Of a DNA stretch of 64,000 bases, positions 1 through 10,047 are shown piece after piece. A program made the position numbers and the translations under genes. This stretch comes from Rhizobium sp. Q54 (GTDB lineage Bacteria; Pseudomonadota; Alphaproteobacteria; Rhizobiales; Xanthobacteraceae). The DNA lies in the NCBI GenBank assembly GCA_945861895.1, contig CAMAWF010000002.1, positions 41,073-105,072 on the forward strand. The letters run 5' to 3'. Under the pieces are notes generated by a model that did not search any database, was not told where the DNA came from, and was given only the letters and a program-made list of their open reading frames with translations. Each line of letters opens with the position of its first letter. The stretch's first letter is position 1.

Positions 1-1
1 G

Positions 2-256
2 AAGGAGCTTGGCTACAACGTCGAATATTATTTGTGGGTCGGCATCTTTGCGCCGAAAGGAACGCCGCCGCAAATCGTGTCGACACTGAGCACAGCCATC
101 GACAAGGCCGCCAACACCGATGCGTTCAAAAGCGCGATCGCCAATCTCGGTCTCGACATCGGCTATCTCAACGCGAAGGACTTCGCCGCGTTCTGGGACG
201 CCGATGCCAAGCGTGCCGACGACGCCGTGAAAACGATCGGCCGCGTGCAGGGATAG
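2..256 (+). CDS. TctC/Bug-family substrate-binding protein, C-terminal fragment
   Basis: This is the 3' end of a gene that begins before the window; the frame is open from base 2, so the ORF-track start at 32 is internal. The tail (FAPKGTPPQIVSTLSTAI, then a segment ending in a lone TAG) is characteristic of the periplasmic Bug/TctC solute-binding proteins, where a 'P.G.P..IV..L' stretch precedes the last helices. It is followed one base later by a TctB-like and then a TctA-like gene, so it should be the binding subunit of a tripartite tricarboxylate transporter (TTT). The substrate cannot be read from this fragment. Only about 84 residues are visible. Confidence 0.85.
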   Translation, partial: KELGYNVEYYLWVGIFAPKGTPPQIVSTLSTAIDKAANTDAFKSAIANLGLDIGYLNAKDFAAFWDADAKRADDAVKTIGRVQG

Positions 257-257
257 A

Positions 258-704
258 ATGAAAATTCGTTCCGATCACGTTGCCGGGGCGACGTTCGTCA
301 CATTCGGCGTTGTGATATTCGCACTCAGCGGCGATCTGCCGACCGGCCGGCTATCGATGCCGGGCGCGGGCTTTCTGCCGAAGCTCGTCGCTACGCTGAC
401 GATCGTGCTTGGGGCGGCGCTATTCCTGCGCGCGCGCGAAAGCGAGCCGTTTTCCAGCCTCGGCTGGTCGGACGGCAAGCACGCCATGCTGGTGATGGCG
501 ATCACCGCGGCCGCGACCGCGCTCTATACCTGGCTCGGCTTTATCTCCTCCATGGTGCTGATGATGCTCGGCCTGCTGGTCGTCATCGAACGGCGGAATC
601 TCCTGCGCGCCGGGGTCTACAGCCTATGCACGGTCATGGTCACCTATGGCGTATTTATTTGGGTCCTCAAGGCGCCGCTACCGAAGGGCCCGCTGGGTTT
701 TTAG
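258..704 (+). CDS. TctB-like small membrane subunit of a TTT transporter
   Basis: The 148-aa protein is mostly hydrophobic, with about four membrane segments, and has the 'PGAGFLP' stretch near residue 35 common in TctB proteins. The ATG lies one base after the TctC stop, so the genes are co-transcribed and probably translationally coupled. TctB is the poorly conserved small membrane component that works with the large TctA channel in the inner membrane. The length fits the family (about 140-180 aa). The name rests on size, topology and position between tctC and tctA, since sequence conservation in TctB is weak. Confidence 0.85.
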   Translation: MKIRSDHVAGATFVTFGVVIFALSGDLPTGRLSMPGAGFLPKLVATLTIVLGAALFLRARESEPFSSLGWSDGKHAMLVMAITAAATALYTWLGFISSMVLMMLGLLVVIERRNLLRAGVYSLCTVMVTYGVFIWVLKAPLPKGPLGF

Positions 705-713
705 GTCCGATCC

Positions 714-2243
714 GTGGAAAGCACTCTCATCAGCCTGCTGCACGGATTTTCGGTCGCCTTGCAGCCGGACAATCTCTGGTACGCGTTTATCGGCTGTCTG
801 GTCGGTACGCTGGTCGGCGTGCTGCCGGGCATCGGCCCGCTCTCCGGCATCAGCATCCTGCTGCCGGTGACATTCGGGCTCAACGCCACGCAGGCCGTCA
901 TCATGCTCGCGGGCATTTATTACGGCTCGCAATATGGCGGCTCGACCACTTCGATCCTGATGCGGATTCCGGGCGAGGCCTCCTCGGTGATGACCTGCAT
1001 CGACGGCAACGCCATGGCGAAAAAGGGCCGCGCCGGGGCGGCGCTTTGCATCGCCGCGGTGGGCTCCTGGATCGCCGGCACCTTCGGCATCATCATGCTG
1101 ACGCTGATCGCGCCGCCGCTGGCGACGATTGCGCTGCGCTTCGGGCCGCCGGAGTACACCGCGCTGCTCGTGCTCGGGCTTATTTTTCTCGCCTATATGT
1201 CCTCGACCTCGCTGGTGCGCACGCTGCTGATGGCCTGCATCGGCTTGATGCTGGGAATGATCGGCATCGACAACATGACCGGTCATTTCCGCTACAGCTT
1301 CGGCCTGGCGGAACTGGGCGACGGCATCGGCATCGTGCCGGTCGCGGTCGGCTTGTTCGGGCTTGGCGAAATCCTGGCGACGCCAAGTCACAAGGTCGTG
1401 GGCGAAGTCATCGCGCCAAAATTGCGCGAACTGCTGCCGAGCCGTCAGGAATGGCGCGAAGCGAGTATGCCGATCGCGCGCGGCAGCGTGCTCGGTTTCA
1501 TCATCGGCATCATCCCAGGCTCGGCGCACATCATTTCCAGCTTCCTCTCCTATGCGCTGGAAAAACGCATCTCCAAGCGTCCGGAAGAATTCGGCAAGGG
1601 CGCGGTCGCCGGCGTCGCCGGCCCCGAAGCGGCCAACAATTCAGCATCTACCGGCGCTTTTGTGCCGATGCTGGCGCTTGGAATCCCGACCGGGCCGATC
1701 ACCGCCGTGCTGATCGGCGCGCTGATGATCCACGGCGTGCCGGCAGGCCCGCAACTGGTAAGCGACCACCCCGACGTGTTCTGGGGCTTTGTCGCCTCGA
1801 TGTATGTCGGCAATCTGATGCTGCTCGCGCTCAATCTGCCGCTGGTCGGCCTGTTCGTCAGCCTGCTGCGAATCCCCTATGCCTATCTCTATCCGCTCAT
1901 CATCATGTTCTGTGTGATCGGCGTTTACGAGGTGAGCCACTCGATCGTGGACGTGTGGATCATGCTGATCATGGGCGTGTTCGGCTATGCCTTGCGCAAG
2001 TTCAATTTCGACCCGGCGCCGCTGGTGCTCGGCCTCGTGATCGCGCCAATCTTCGAGCAGAGCCTGCGGCAATCGCTCATCATGTCGAACGGCAATTATC
2101 TGATTTTCTTCAGCCGCCCGATTTCGCTCGGGCTGGTGATCGTCAGCATCGGTCTGCTGGCGTTGTCGGCGCTTGCCTTCGTGCTCAACCGCAAGGACTG
2201 GCGCACCAAGCTGGCGGAGGCTGAGGTCGGCAAAACGCCGTGA
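714..2243 (+). CDS. TctA-like large membrane subunit of a TTT transporter
   Basis: This 509-aa polytopic inner-membrane protein has the TctA hallmarks: 'GVLPGIGPLSG' near residue 37, 'YYGSQYGGSTTSIL' near residue 69, and a second glycine-rich motif 'GIIPGSAHIISS' around residue 265. Full length is about 500 aa, as here. It begins at a GTG nine bases after tctB, completing a C-B-A operon for secondary, binding-protein-dependent uptake of an organic acid. No two-component regulator for the transporter lies in the window. The large ORFs at 626-2224 and 678-1529 are shadows of this gene. Confidence 0.93.
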   Translation: MESTLISLLHGFSVALQPDNLWYAFIGCLVGTLVGVLPGIGPLSGISILLPVTFGLNATQAVIMLAGIYYGSQYGGSTTSILMRIPGEASSVMTCIDGNAMAKKGRAGAALCIAAVGSWIAGTFGIIMLTLIAPPLATIALRFGPPEYTALLVLGLIFLAYMSSTSLVRTLLMACIGLMLGMIGIDNMTGHFRYSFGLAELGDGIGIVPVAVGLFGLGEILATPSHKVVGEVIAPKLRELLPSRQEWREASMPIARGSVLGFIIGIIPGSAHIISSFLSYALEKRISKRPEEFGKGAVAGVAGPEAANNSASTGAFVPMLALGIPTGPITAVLIGALMIHGVPAGPQLVSDHPDVFWGFVASMYVGNLMLLALNLPLVGLFVSLLRIPYAYLYPLIIMFCVIGVYEVSHSIVDVWIMLIMGVFGYALRKFNFDPAPLVLGLVIAPIFEQSLRQSLIMSNGNYLIFFSRPISLGLVIVSIGLLALSALAFVLNRKDWRTKLAEAEVGKTP

Positions 2244-2263
2244 GCGCCAAGACGCCGTGAGCG

Positions 2264-3127
2264 CTAGGCGCGTGCGTAGCCCATGCCGCGCACGGCCTGC
2301 GGCACCGGCGGCTCCTTCATCAGGCGCTGGCGCATCAGCCCGATGAGCTGGCCTTTCGGCATCGGCTTGGCGAACAGAAAGCCCTGCCCGACATTGCAGC
2401 CGATGCCCTGCAACTTGTGGCTCTCGTGCGTGGTCTCGATGCCTTCGGCGACGGTCTTCAACCCAAAGCGCTTGCCAAGCTCGACGATGGTTTCGCACAA
2501 CCCGCCATTGAGCCGGTCCGAGTTGCAATTCATCACATAGCTGCGGTCGATTTTCAGTTCGCTGAACGGAAGCTGGCGCAGACGCGCGAGCGAGGAATAG
2601 CCGGCGCCGAAATCGTCGAGCGCAAGATTGCAGTTGAGATCGCGCAGCGCCGCGGCAACGTCATTGGCAAGATTGAGGTCATGGATGATCTCGTCCTCGG
2701 TGACTTCCAGCACCAGACCCGGCCAATTGGCGGCGCGCGGGCGGCCCTCGCGCAACATCTGCGCGATCGGCAGCTTGACAAAGGCGGAGACCGGAACGTT
2801 GACGGCGAATTTCATCGACACGCCATGCTCGGCGAACAATTCCCAATCTGCCAGCGCGGTCATGATGACGCGCTCGGTCAGATCCAGCAGTTCATCCTCG
2901 CTGGCGTCGGGAAGAAAGAAAAACGGGCTGACGACACCGCGCTGCGGATGGCGCGCGCGCACCAGCGCCTCGGCGCCGACCAGGCGCATGGTCTTCAAGT
3001 CGATCTTCGGCTGGTACCACAGCTCGAACCAGTCCCGCCGCAGCACTTCGCCGAGCGGTATTTTGTCCTTCGGGTCGGCGAATTGCTCCGCCCCGGCGCC
3101 GAACATTTTCCGCATGGCTTTGAGCAT
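2264..3127 (-). CDS. EAL-domain cyclic-di-GMP phosphodiesterase
   Basis: The 287-aa protein is essentially a stand-alone EAL domain (about residues 25-270) that hydrolyses cyclic-di-GMP to pGpG. The catalytic set looks complete: 'GAEALVR' carries the EAL glutamate and arginine, 'VNVP' the metal-binding asparagine, 'LEVTEDE' the next glutamate, 'DDFGAGYSSL' the two aspartates of loop 6, 'LKIDRSYV' the lysine, 'VAEGIE' the late glutamate and 'GQGFLF' the glutamine. There is no GGDEF or sensory domain and no signal peptide, so it should be a cytosolic phosphodiesterase. It converges with tctA and has no obvious operon partner. Confidence 0.93.
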   Translation of the reverse strand: MLKAMRKMFGAGAEQFADPKDKIPLGEVLRRDWFELWYQPKIDLKTMRLVGAEALVRARHPQRGVVSPFFFLPDASEDELLDLTERVIMTALADWELFAEHGVSMKFAVNVPVSAFVKLPIAQMLREGRPRAANWPGLVLEVTEDEIIHDLNLANDVAAALRDLNCNLALDDFGAGYSSLARLRQLPFSELKIDRSYVMNCNSDRLNGGLCETIVELGKRFGLKTVAEGIETTHESHKLQGIGCNVGQGFLFAKPMPKGQLIGLMRQRLMKEPPVPQAVRGMGYARA

Positions 3128-3274
3128 GGTGGAACCCGCGTTGCCGCGCTGACTATCGTGCAGACGCGGAGTTCTACGACAGGCGGGGCGGACGCCCGGT
3201 TAATGGCCAGGCGGGGGCCAAGATTATGCTTTGCAAATGGTAACGGCGATTGGGAAAGTACGACGCATCTACCC

Positions 3275-3374
3275 GTCATTCCGGGACGGACCGAAGGGCC
3301 GGGCCCGGAATCCATAATCCCAGTCTGTGAATATGGATTCCGGGCTCGCCGCTAACGCGTCGCCCCGGAATGAC
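3275..3374. repeat. Palindromic repeat, family A (GTCATTCCGG...CCGGAATGAC)
   Basis: A roughly 100-bp imperfect inverted repeat has ends GTCATTCCGG / CCGGAATGAC and a second inner pair, GGAATCCATA / TATGGATTCC. A close relative lies inside the coding sequence at 8538-8634. It fills most of the 250-bp space between the EAL gene and the EF-G-like gene, both of which read leftward. Nothing else gene-like is visible there. Confidence 0.9.
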
Positions 3375-3380
3375 AAGAAG

Positions 3381-5444
3381 CTACGCCGCCGCCTTGCGCG
3401 CCGCGACGATCTGATCCGCCGTGCGGCCGGTGAGCTCGGCCATGTGGTCGAATTTGGAGGTAAAGCTGCCGACCCCGGCGGTGGCCGAACGCACCTCGAT
3501 GATGAGATTCCCGATTTCCGTCTCCGGCATCATCGCCCGCACCGTGTCCCAGCCCTGCCAGCCTTCGCGGGTGTCGAAGCCGAGAATTTGCCCGCGCCGC
3601 CCCGACAGGATGGCGTTTATTTTCGCGGTCGCCTCCGACGGGCAGACGATTTCCACCGCAAGGATAGGTTCGAGCAGCACCGGCTGGCATTGCGGCAGGC
3701 CCTCGACGATACCGATGCGGCCGGCGGTGCGGAACGCCATGTCGGAGGAATCCACCGTGTGATAGGAGCCGTCGATCAACGCCACGGCGATATCCACCAC
3801 CGGGAAACCCAACGGTCCGTGCTTGAGCGCGTCGATGACGCCTTCCTCGACCGACGGAATGTAATTGCGCGGCACGACGCCGCCGGTGATTTTTTCCTCG
3901 AAGCTGAATCCGGAGCTGCGCGGCATCGGCTTGATTTCGAGCACCACGTCGCCGAACTGACCGTGGCCGCCGGACTGCTTCTTGTGCCGTCCGCGGATCT
4001 GGATCGGCTTGCGGATGGTTTCGCGGTAGCCGACGGTCGGCGGCCGGGTTGTCACCGCAACGCCGAAGCGGTCGGCAAGCCGCTCGCCGGCGACCCGCAG
4101 ATGCATTTCGCCCTGCCCCCATATGACGATCTCATGGCTCTCGGCGTTGTGCACGATGCTGAGCGAGGGATCTTCCTCGGTAAGCTTGGCGAAAGCCTGG
4201 CCGAGCTTGACGTCGTCCTTGCGTTCCTTCGCCGACACCGCGATGGCGAGCACCGGCGCATTCGGCTTCACGGCGATGACGGAAGCATGCGCCTGCTTGC
4301 CGGTCGAGAGCGTATCGCCGGTCTTGGCATGATCGAGCTTGCCGAACGCGACGGTATCGCCGGCCTGCGCCTGCCCGCGCTTCTCGGTGTTCTGGCCCAT
4401 GAGCTTGAACACGCCGGCCACGCGGCCGGCCTCCCGTTCGGGCGTATTGAACGTCGTGCCGTCACCGGCCTGTCCTGCCAGCACGCGGGCGACCGACATC
4501 TTGCCGCCGTGACCGGTGTGGAAGGTCTTGAGCACCGCGGCGACTGCCTCGCTGCCGGGTTTGACGCCGAGACGTTTGGCGGTGTCGGCGATGCCGGGCG
4601 CTTCATGACGCAGCGCCTTCATCAGCCGCAGTACGCCGTTGGTGCGGCTGGCGACGCCCATCAGCACTGGACAGACCAGGCCTTGGCGCAATTCCTTGGC
4701 GAGATCGTCGAACACCTTGTCGCGCGGCGGCGGGATGTCTTCCAGCAGCTGTTCCATCAACTCGTCGTCATGATCGGCCAGCGTCTCCAGCATGGAGAAA
4801 CGCGCGGTCTTCTTGCGATTGAGAGTGTCGCCTTCGAGCGCGACGACTTCGGAAGCGGCGTGCTCCTTGTAGACGAAGGCGCGCTCGAGCGCGAGATCGA
4901 CGAAGCCGGTGATGATGTCGCCGGAAAAGGTCGGAATCTGCCGCAGCAGCAATTTGCAGCTCGACGCCGGCTGCAGCAGTTTCAGGACATCGTGAATGGT
5001 GGTGTCGGCCTTGTCGATCTTGTTGAGAAAAAGAAAGCGCGGAATTTTCTGTTGATCGAGCTCGCGCAAAATGAGCTGAAGCTGGGGAATTTTCTTTTCG
5101 TCCATCTCGCAAACGACGATAGCCGCATCGACGCCGGACAGCGCGGCGCGCATGTCGTGGACGAATTCGACGGAGCCGGGACAATCGATGAAGGTATAGC
5201 TGTCGCCCATGAACTCGGTGGTGGCGACCGAGACTTCGATGCTCATGCGGTGGTGGCGCGCCTCTTTGCTGGCGTCGCCGACCGTGGTGCCCGCTTCCGT
5301 CGTGCCCTGGCGCTGAATCGCGCCGGTGCGGGCGAGGATCGCCTCTAGCAGCGTGGTCTTGCCGCTCTGAAAGGGGCCCACCAGCGCAATGCACCGTGGA
5401 CCCGAATTCCTTATGACATTGGGATCAGCACCGTTCTGTCCCAT
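3381..5444 (-). CDS. EF-G-like translational GTPase (paralogue of elongation factor G)
   Basis: The protein has 687 aa and the EF-G domain order: GTPase domain (about 15-280), domain II, then the EF-G IV/V-type C-terminal domains with 'QSGGHGQFGDV'. The G motifs are visible: 'GPFQSGKT' (P-loop), 'DCPG' where canonical EF-G has DTPG, and 'NKID'. The DCPG variant and the divergent switch I ('EAGTTVGD') match the EF-G-like paralogue group found beside true fusA in many alphaproteobacteria, whose role is not settled. I moved the start from 5498 to 5444 because GGGAGG sits seven bases before that ATG. The gene is not in a ribosomal operon. Confidence 0.9.
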   Translation of the reverse strand: MGQNGADPNVIRNSGPRCIALVGPFQSGKTTLLEAILARTGAIQRQGTTEAGTTVGDASKEARHHRMSIEVSVATTEFMGDSYTFIDCPGSVEFVHDMRAALSGVDAAIVVCEMDEKKIPQLQLILRELDQQKIPRFLFLNKIDKADTTIHDVLKLLQPASSCKLLLRQIPTFSGDIITGFVDLALERAFVYKEHAASEVVALEGDTLNRKKTARFSMLETLADHDDELMEQLLEDIPPPRDKVFDDLAKELRQGLVCPVLMGVASRTNGVLRLMKALRHEAPGIADTAKRLGVKPGSEAVAAVLKTFHTGHGGKMSVARVLAGQAGDGTTFNTPEREAGRVAGVFKLMGQNTEKRGQAQAGDTVAFGKLDHAKTGDTLSTGKQAHASVIAVKPNAPVLAIAVSAKERKDDVKLGQAFAKLTEEDPSLSIVHNAESHEIVIWGQGEMHLRVAGERLADRFGVAVTTRPPTVGYRETIRKPIQIRGRHKKQSGGHGQFGDVVLEIKPMPRSSGFSFEEKITGGVVPRNYIPSVEEGVIDALKHGPLGFPVVDIAVALIDGSYHTVDSSDMAFRTAGRIGIVEGLPQCQPVLLEPILAVEIVCPSEATAKINAILSGRRGQILGFDTREGWQGWDTVRAMMPETEIGNLIIEVRSATAGVGSFTSKFDHMAELTGRTADQIVAARKAAA

Positions 5445-5532
5445 CGCAACCTCCCTTGCTGGCCGGGAGTTGGACCTTTGCCCGGGCCAGTTGCCCATAT
5501 CGTCTCAGGCATCGCAGAGTCTGGCAAGGTCG

Positions 5533-6561
5533 TTATTTCGGCAAATTGCTGTGGCCCTTGACGAAGCTGAGATCGAGTACGTTGCGCGCATCCACGCTGG
5601 CCTCGACCAGCCCCTGGGATTTGTACCAGGCGATCTGGGCATAGACGTCGCCGACATCGAGCCGCGCCTGCGCATCGACGTAATAAGCCGAGCTCTCGAT
5701 CAGCGCCACCGCGCGTTCTGGGGCTTGCGACGGATAAATATATCTCGCGATCACAAGCGCGACCGCGCGTGAATTGACGTCCGAAACGCGCTTGCTGTAG
5801 CGATCGCGCCGCAACATGCCGGCGGCAAAATCGGCGGCCCCGCGCTGATAGGCGCGCACGAACTTATCCACAGTCTCGCGCCGGCTCTGGATAATTTTCG
5901 CCGTGGCGAAAAGCCCGCCCAATTGCTGCTCGTCCAGCTCCGAATACCAGCCCACGAGCTTGGCCTGGCTCGCCATCAGCATTTCGCGCGCGTGTTGCAC
6001 GGGAAGAATGGCGGCATCGACCTGGCCCGCGGCGAGCGCCGAGACCATGGCGTCGAGCGATTGCAGCGGCTTCAAAGTGACGGTCTTGAGATCGAAGCGC
6101 TTGAGGCGCGCAATCTGGCCGATCTGATAGTGGAACGATGAGCCGAGCTGGGTGATGGCGAGCGAATGGCCGGACAGATTTTCCGGCTTGCGCAGACCTT
6201 TGGCATAGGCGGCGTTCGACGCCAGGATTTCGTTGCCCTCGAAATCCCTTTTTTCCCGTGCCTGGGCGGCGATCACCTTGATTGCGCCTTTGCCGGCGAG
6301 ATTGAACAGTTCGGCGGTGAAGGCCGTGGCGCCGAGATCGATTTCGCCCGCGGCCAGCGCCGCCGCCACCGGCTGCGCCGCCGGATAAAACTTAAACTCG
6401 ACGTCGAGCCCTTCCTGCTTGAAATAGCCCTTGCCGGCGGCGAGGAACAGCGCGCCATTGGTGACCAGACGCAGCGCGCCGACCGTGACGCGCTCCTGCG
6501 CGGCGGCAGGAGCAAACAGCGATGCAAGAAAAATGATGGAAACGAGCCCGCAGCGAATCAT
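5533..6561 (-). CDS. ABC-transporter solute-binding protein, NMT1/SsuA-like
   Basis: The 342-aa exported protein has a clear signal peptide ending 'FAPAAAQE'. The mature part starts 'VTVGALRLVTNGALFLA' and continues 'GYFKQEGLDVEF', the usual opening of the NMT1/THI5-like and sulfonate/nitrate/taurine periplasmic binding proteins. The 'AALAAGEIDLGATAF' stretch near residue 90 also fits. No permease or ATPase gene lies next to it, so it is an orphan binding protein and its ligand cannot be deduced. It starts just downstream of a large repeat pair and ends shortly before the EF-G-like gene start. Confidence 0.85.
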   Translation of the reverse strand: MIRCGLVSIIFLASLFAPAAAQERVTVGALRLVTNGALFLAAGKGYFKQEGLDVEFKFYPAAQPVAAALAAGEIDLGATAFTAELFNLAGKGAIKVIAAQAREKRDFEGNEILASNAAYAKGLRKPENLSGHSLAITQLGSSFHYQIGQIARLKRFDLKTVTLKPLQSLDAMVSALAAGQVDAAILPVQHAREMLMASQAKLVGWYSELDEQQLGGLFATAKIIQSRRETVDKFVRAYQRGAADFAAGMLRRDRYSKRVSDVNSRAVALVIARYIYPSQAPERAVALIESSAYYVDAQARLDVGDVYAQIAWYKSQGLVEASVDARNVLDLSFVKGHSNLPK

Positions 6562-6604
6562 GCGTGGCAGATTAGCGGAGACGCGCGCGATTCGCTCCGT
6601 CTTT

Positions 6605-6751
6605 ACCTCGCCCCGCTTGCGGGGAGAGGTCGGCGAGCGTGAGCGAGCCGGGTGAGGGGGCTTCGAGAACGTTACAGAAAGGGATAGGCCCCCTCACCCG
6701 CCTCGCCGCTTTGCGGCTCGGCACCCTCTCCCCGCACGCGGGGAGAGGGAA
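6605..6751. repeat. Two inverted copies of a palindromic repeat, family C
   Basis: Two units, at 6605-6660 and 6688-6751, face each other. Each carries a CTCTCCCCGC...GCGGGGAGAG type hairpin plus a GGTGAGGGGG / CCCCCTCACC end. Related hairpins occur at 19724-19771 (inside uvrB), 21925-21948 and at the right edge of the window. The pair lies between the solute-binding-protein gene start and the 3' end of the aminotransferase gene and could fold into one large cruciform or RNA hairpin. Confidence 0.9.
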
Positions 6752-6757
6752 AGCGGA

Positions 6758-8050
<1,293 letters not shown>

Positions 8051-8121
8051 CTATCAAGGTTGTTGATGATCTAACCCTCCTTTAATCCGCCCCTGCTAGA
8101 CCGGCCTTTTCCGGAGGCCGC

Positions 8122-9408
8122 ATGGACGCCCTCTTCGACAGCCTGCGCAGCGGCTCATGGCTCACCCGCGAGCGGATGCAGCTGGTGGCGCTTGCCGTGC
8201 TGGCCGCCTCGCTGGCCGGCTTGATCTGGCTGGTGGCGGCCTCCGATGGGCTCAACGACCGGCTCGGCCGCCCGCTCGGCACTGACTTCTCCAATGTCTA
8301 CGCCGCCGGCACGTATGTGCTGGAGGGCCGTCCCGCGGCGCCGTTCGATCCCGCCGCGCAGTACGCCCGCGAGCAGGCGATCTTCGGCCAGGCCACGCCG
8401 TTTTACGGCTGGCACTATCCGCCGTTTTTTCTGGCGCTCGCCGCGTTGCTGGCGCTGATGCCGTACACCTTGGCGCTGGCGCTTTGGCAGGGCACGACGC
8501 TGGGGATTTATCTGTGGGCCGTTCGTTTCATTTTCTTGTCATTCCGGGGACCGCGAAGCGGGAGCCCGGAATCCATAACCACCATCGAGACTATGGATTC
8601 CGGCCCGCGCGCGGACGCGCGCGACCGGAATGACAACACGATCTTCCCCCTCCTTCTCGCGCTGGCCTTCCCCGCTGTCTTCGTCAATCTCGGCCACGGC
8701 CACAACGGATTCCTCACCGCGGCGTTGTTCGCGGCCGCATTGCTCGCGCTCGACCGGCGGCCGGTCCTTGCCGGCATCCTGTTCGGCTGCCTTGCCTACA
8801 AACCGCAATTCGGCGTGCTGATTCCGCTGGTGCTGGCGGCGAGCGGGCGCTGGCGCGCCTTCGCGGCGGCGGCGGCGGCCGTGGCGATATTCGCGCTCGC
8901 GGTCACGCTTGCCTTCGGGCCCGACGTATGGCGCGCGTTCATCGCATCGACCGAGTTCACACGCACAGTTGTGCTGGAAGCCGGCGACACCGGCTGGCAC
9001 AAAATCCAGAGCGTGTTTTCGTGGGTGCGGATGTGGGGCGGCGGCGTCACGCTCGCCTACATCGTGCAGGGCGTAGTCACCCTCGCCGTTGCCGCCGCGC
9101 TGGTCCGGCTCTGGCGCAGCACTGCCGCCTTCCCGCGCAAGGCCGCCGCGCTGCTGATCGGCACCGTTTTGGCGACGCCCTACAGCCTCGACTACGACCT
9201 GATGCTGCTGGCGCCGGCCATCGCCTTGCTCGCCGCCGACGGATTTGCGCGCGGCTTTTACGCTTGGGAAAAATCCGCGCTCGCGGCGCTCTGGATCGTG
9301 CCGCTGATCGCCCGCTCCATCGCCGAGGCAACATTAATCCCGCTGGCGGTGCCGGCGATGCTCGCGGCTTTCGTATTGCTGTTGCGAGATCACCGCCCGC
9401 CCGGATGA
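8122..9408 (+). CDS. GT87/DUF2029 membrane glycosyltransferase-like protein with an in-frame repeat insertion
   Basis: This 428-aa polytopic membrane protein begins eight bases after GGAGG. 'GTDFSNVYAAG', 'FYGWHYPPFFL' and 'YKPQFGVLIPLVL' are typical of the GT87 (DUF2029) family of polyprenyl-phosphate-dependent mannosyltransferase-like proteins. A second member lies at 15515-16738. Residues about 139-171 are encoded by a family A palindromic repeat (see 8538-8634) and form a polar, Arg/Asp/Ser-rich loop between two membrane segments where the paralogue is continuous. The frame remains open, so the gene may still work. Sugar donor and acceptor are unknown. Confidence 0.8.
   Translation: MDALFDSLRSGSWLTRERMQLVALAVLAASLAGLIWLVAASDGLNDRLGRPLGTDFSNVYAAGTYVLEGRPAAPFDPAAQYAREQAIFGQATPFYGWHYPPFFLALAALLALMPYTLALALWQGTTLGIYLWAVRFIFLSFRGPRSGSPESITTIETMDSGPRADARDRNDNTIFPLLLALAFPAVFVNLGHGHNGFLTAALFAAALLALDRRPVLAGILFGCLAYKPQFGVLIPLVLAASGRWRAFAAAAAAVAIFALAVTLAFGPDVWRAFIASTEFTRTVVLEAGDTGWHKIQSVFSWVRMWGGGVTLAYIVQGVVTLAVAAALVRLWRSTAAFPRKAAALLIGTVLATPYSLDYDLMLLAPAIALLAADGFARGFYAWEKSALAALWIVPLIARSIAEATLIPLAVPAMLAAFVLLLRDHRPPG
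8538..8634. repeat. Family A palindromic repeat inside a reading frame
   Basis: The element has the same outer ends (GTCATTCCGG... ...CCGGAATGAC) and inner pair (GGAATCCATA / TATGGATTCC) as the intergenic copy at 3275-3374. It lies wholly within the GT87 gene and is translated as a hydrophilic segment of about 33 residues without a stop codon. This is comparable in kind to palindromic elements reported inside genes in Rickettsia. Confidence 0.88.
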
Positions 9409-9806
9409 TCCATCGGCCAGCCGTTGCAGTGTCCATATTCGTGACGGCGCAGCCGCGCCTGCGTCACGCGATCGATATTCTCGCCATCGGCGCGTGGAAT
9501 TAAAACGATGCAGAAATTTTTCAGCGGAAAAGCGCAGGCCTCGAAACGGGCCGGCATGCCCGCCAACCCGCGCTCGGCAATGCTTCCCATGCGGGCGCGG
9601 CAGGCCGCATCGATCGCCCAATAATCGAGTTGCTTCTCGACAACGCGCCCGCGCGGCTTGTAGTCGAACTGCACAGGCGGAAGCCAGACATACGGCCCGT
9701 TGGCGCCCGCGGGCCACGCCGGCTTTGATTTGCCGCGCGCGCCCGTCTCGCCAATGGCGCAAAAGCAAAGCGTGAACGAAGTTGCCAGGAGCAATGCGGC
9801 CTTCAC
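9390..9806 (-). CDS. Small exported protein with a HEYGH motif
   Basis: The protein of about 138 aa has an N-terminal signal peptide ('KAALLLATSFTLCFCAIG') and four further cysteines in the mature part. Its C-terminus carries 'RRHEYGHCNGWP', a HExxH-like arrangement (H-E-Y-G-H) followed by an aspartate/histidine pair, suggesting zinc binding and possibly a minimal metallopeptidase. This is inference from the motif; I do not recognise a named family. The ORF track gives a TTG at 9821; GTG at 9806, with a G-rich stretch just upstream, is at least as likely. It converges with and overlaps the GT87 gene by 19 bases. Confidence 0.65.
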   Translation of the reverse strand: MKAALLLATSFTLCFCAIGETGARGKSKPAWPAGANGPYVWLPPVQFDYKPRGRVVEKQLDYWAIDAACRARMGSIAERGLAGMPARFEACAFPLKNFCIVLIPRADGENIDRVTQARLRRHEYGHCNGWPMDHPGGR

Positions 9807-9907
9807 GACAAGCACCCCCAAAGCCGAGCTATCCGCCGCTGCGGTAATCCCATCGCGATCTGTGCGAATCGAAAGAGCATTTCGCGATTTGGATGAAAAA
9901 GCCTAGT

Positions 9908-9929
9908 CTTGCCGCTTATGTGCGGCAAG
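9908..9929. other. Intergenic stem-loop
   Basis: CTTGCCGC and GCGGCAAG form an 8-bp stem with a 6-base loop in the 240-bp space between the HEYGH-protein gene and the phytanoyl-CoA dioxygenase gene. A run of six T's follows about 25 bases later, too far away for a classic intrinsic terminator. The function is unknown. Confidence 0.45.
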
Positions 9930-10047
9930 CGGGCTGCAAAACGCCTCCCAGCTTTTTTCGCTCCTCCTGCCGATGGCGTTTTTCCGCCCGCACAATAGAA
10001 TAGGCGCAACAGACGGCCCAAAGGCCGCTGGATCAAGGGAGTGCGCC

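Noticed and set aside
32-256. Start of the TctC gene at 32
   Set aside because: The frame is open to the window edge and the TTG at 32 is internal to the protein.
3327-5348. 673-aa plus-strand ORF opposite the EF-G-like gene
   Set aside because: It is antisense to a gene with intact GTPase motifs, is His/Arg/Glu-rich with no family features, and reflects the codon structure of GC-rich DNA.
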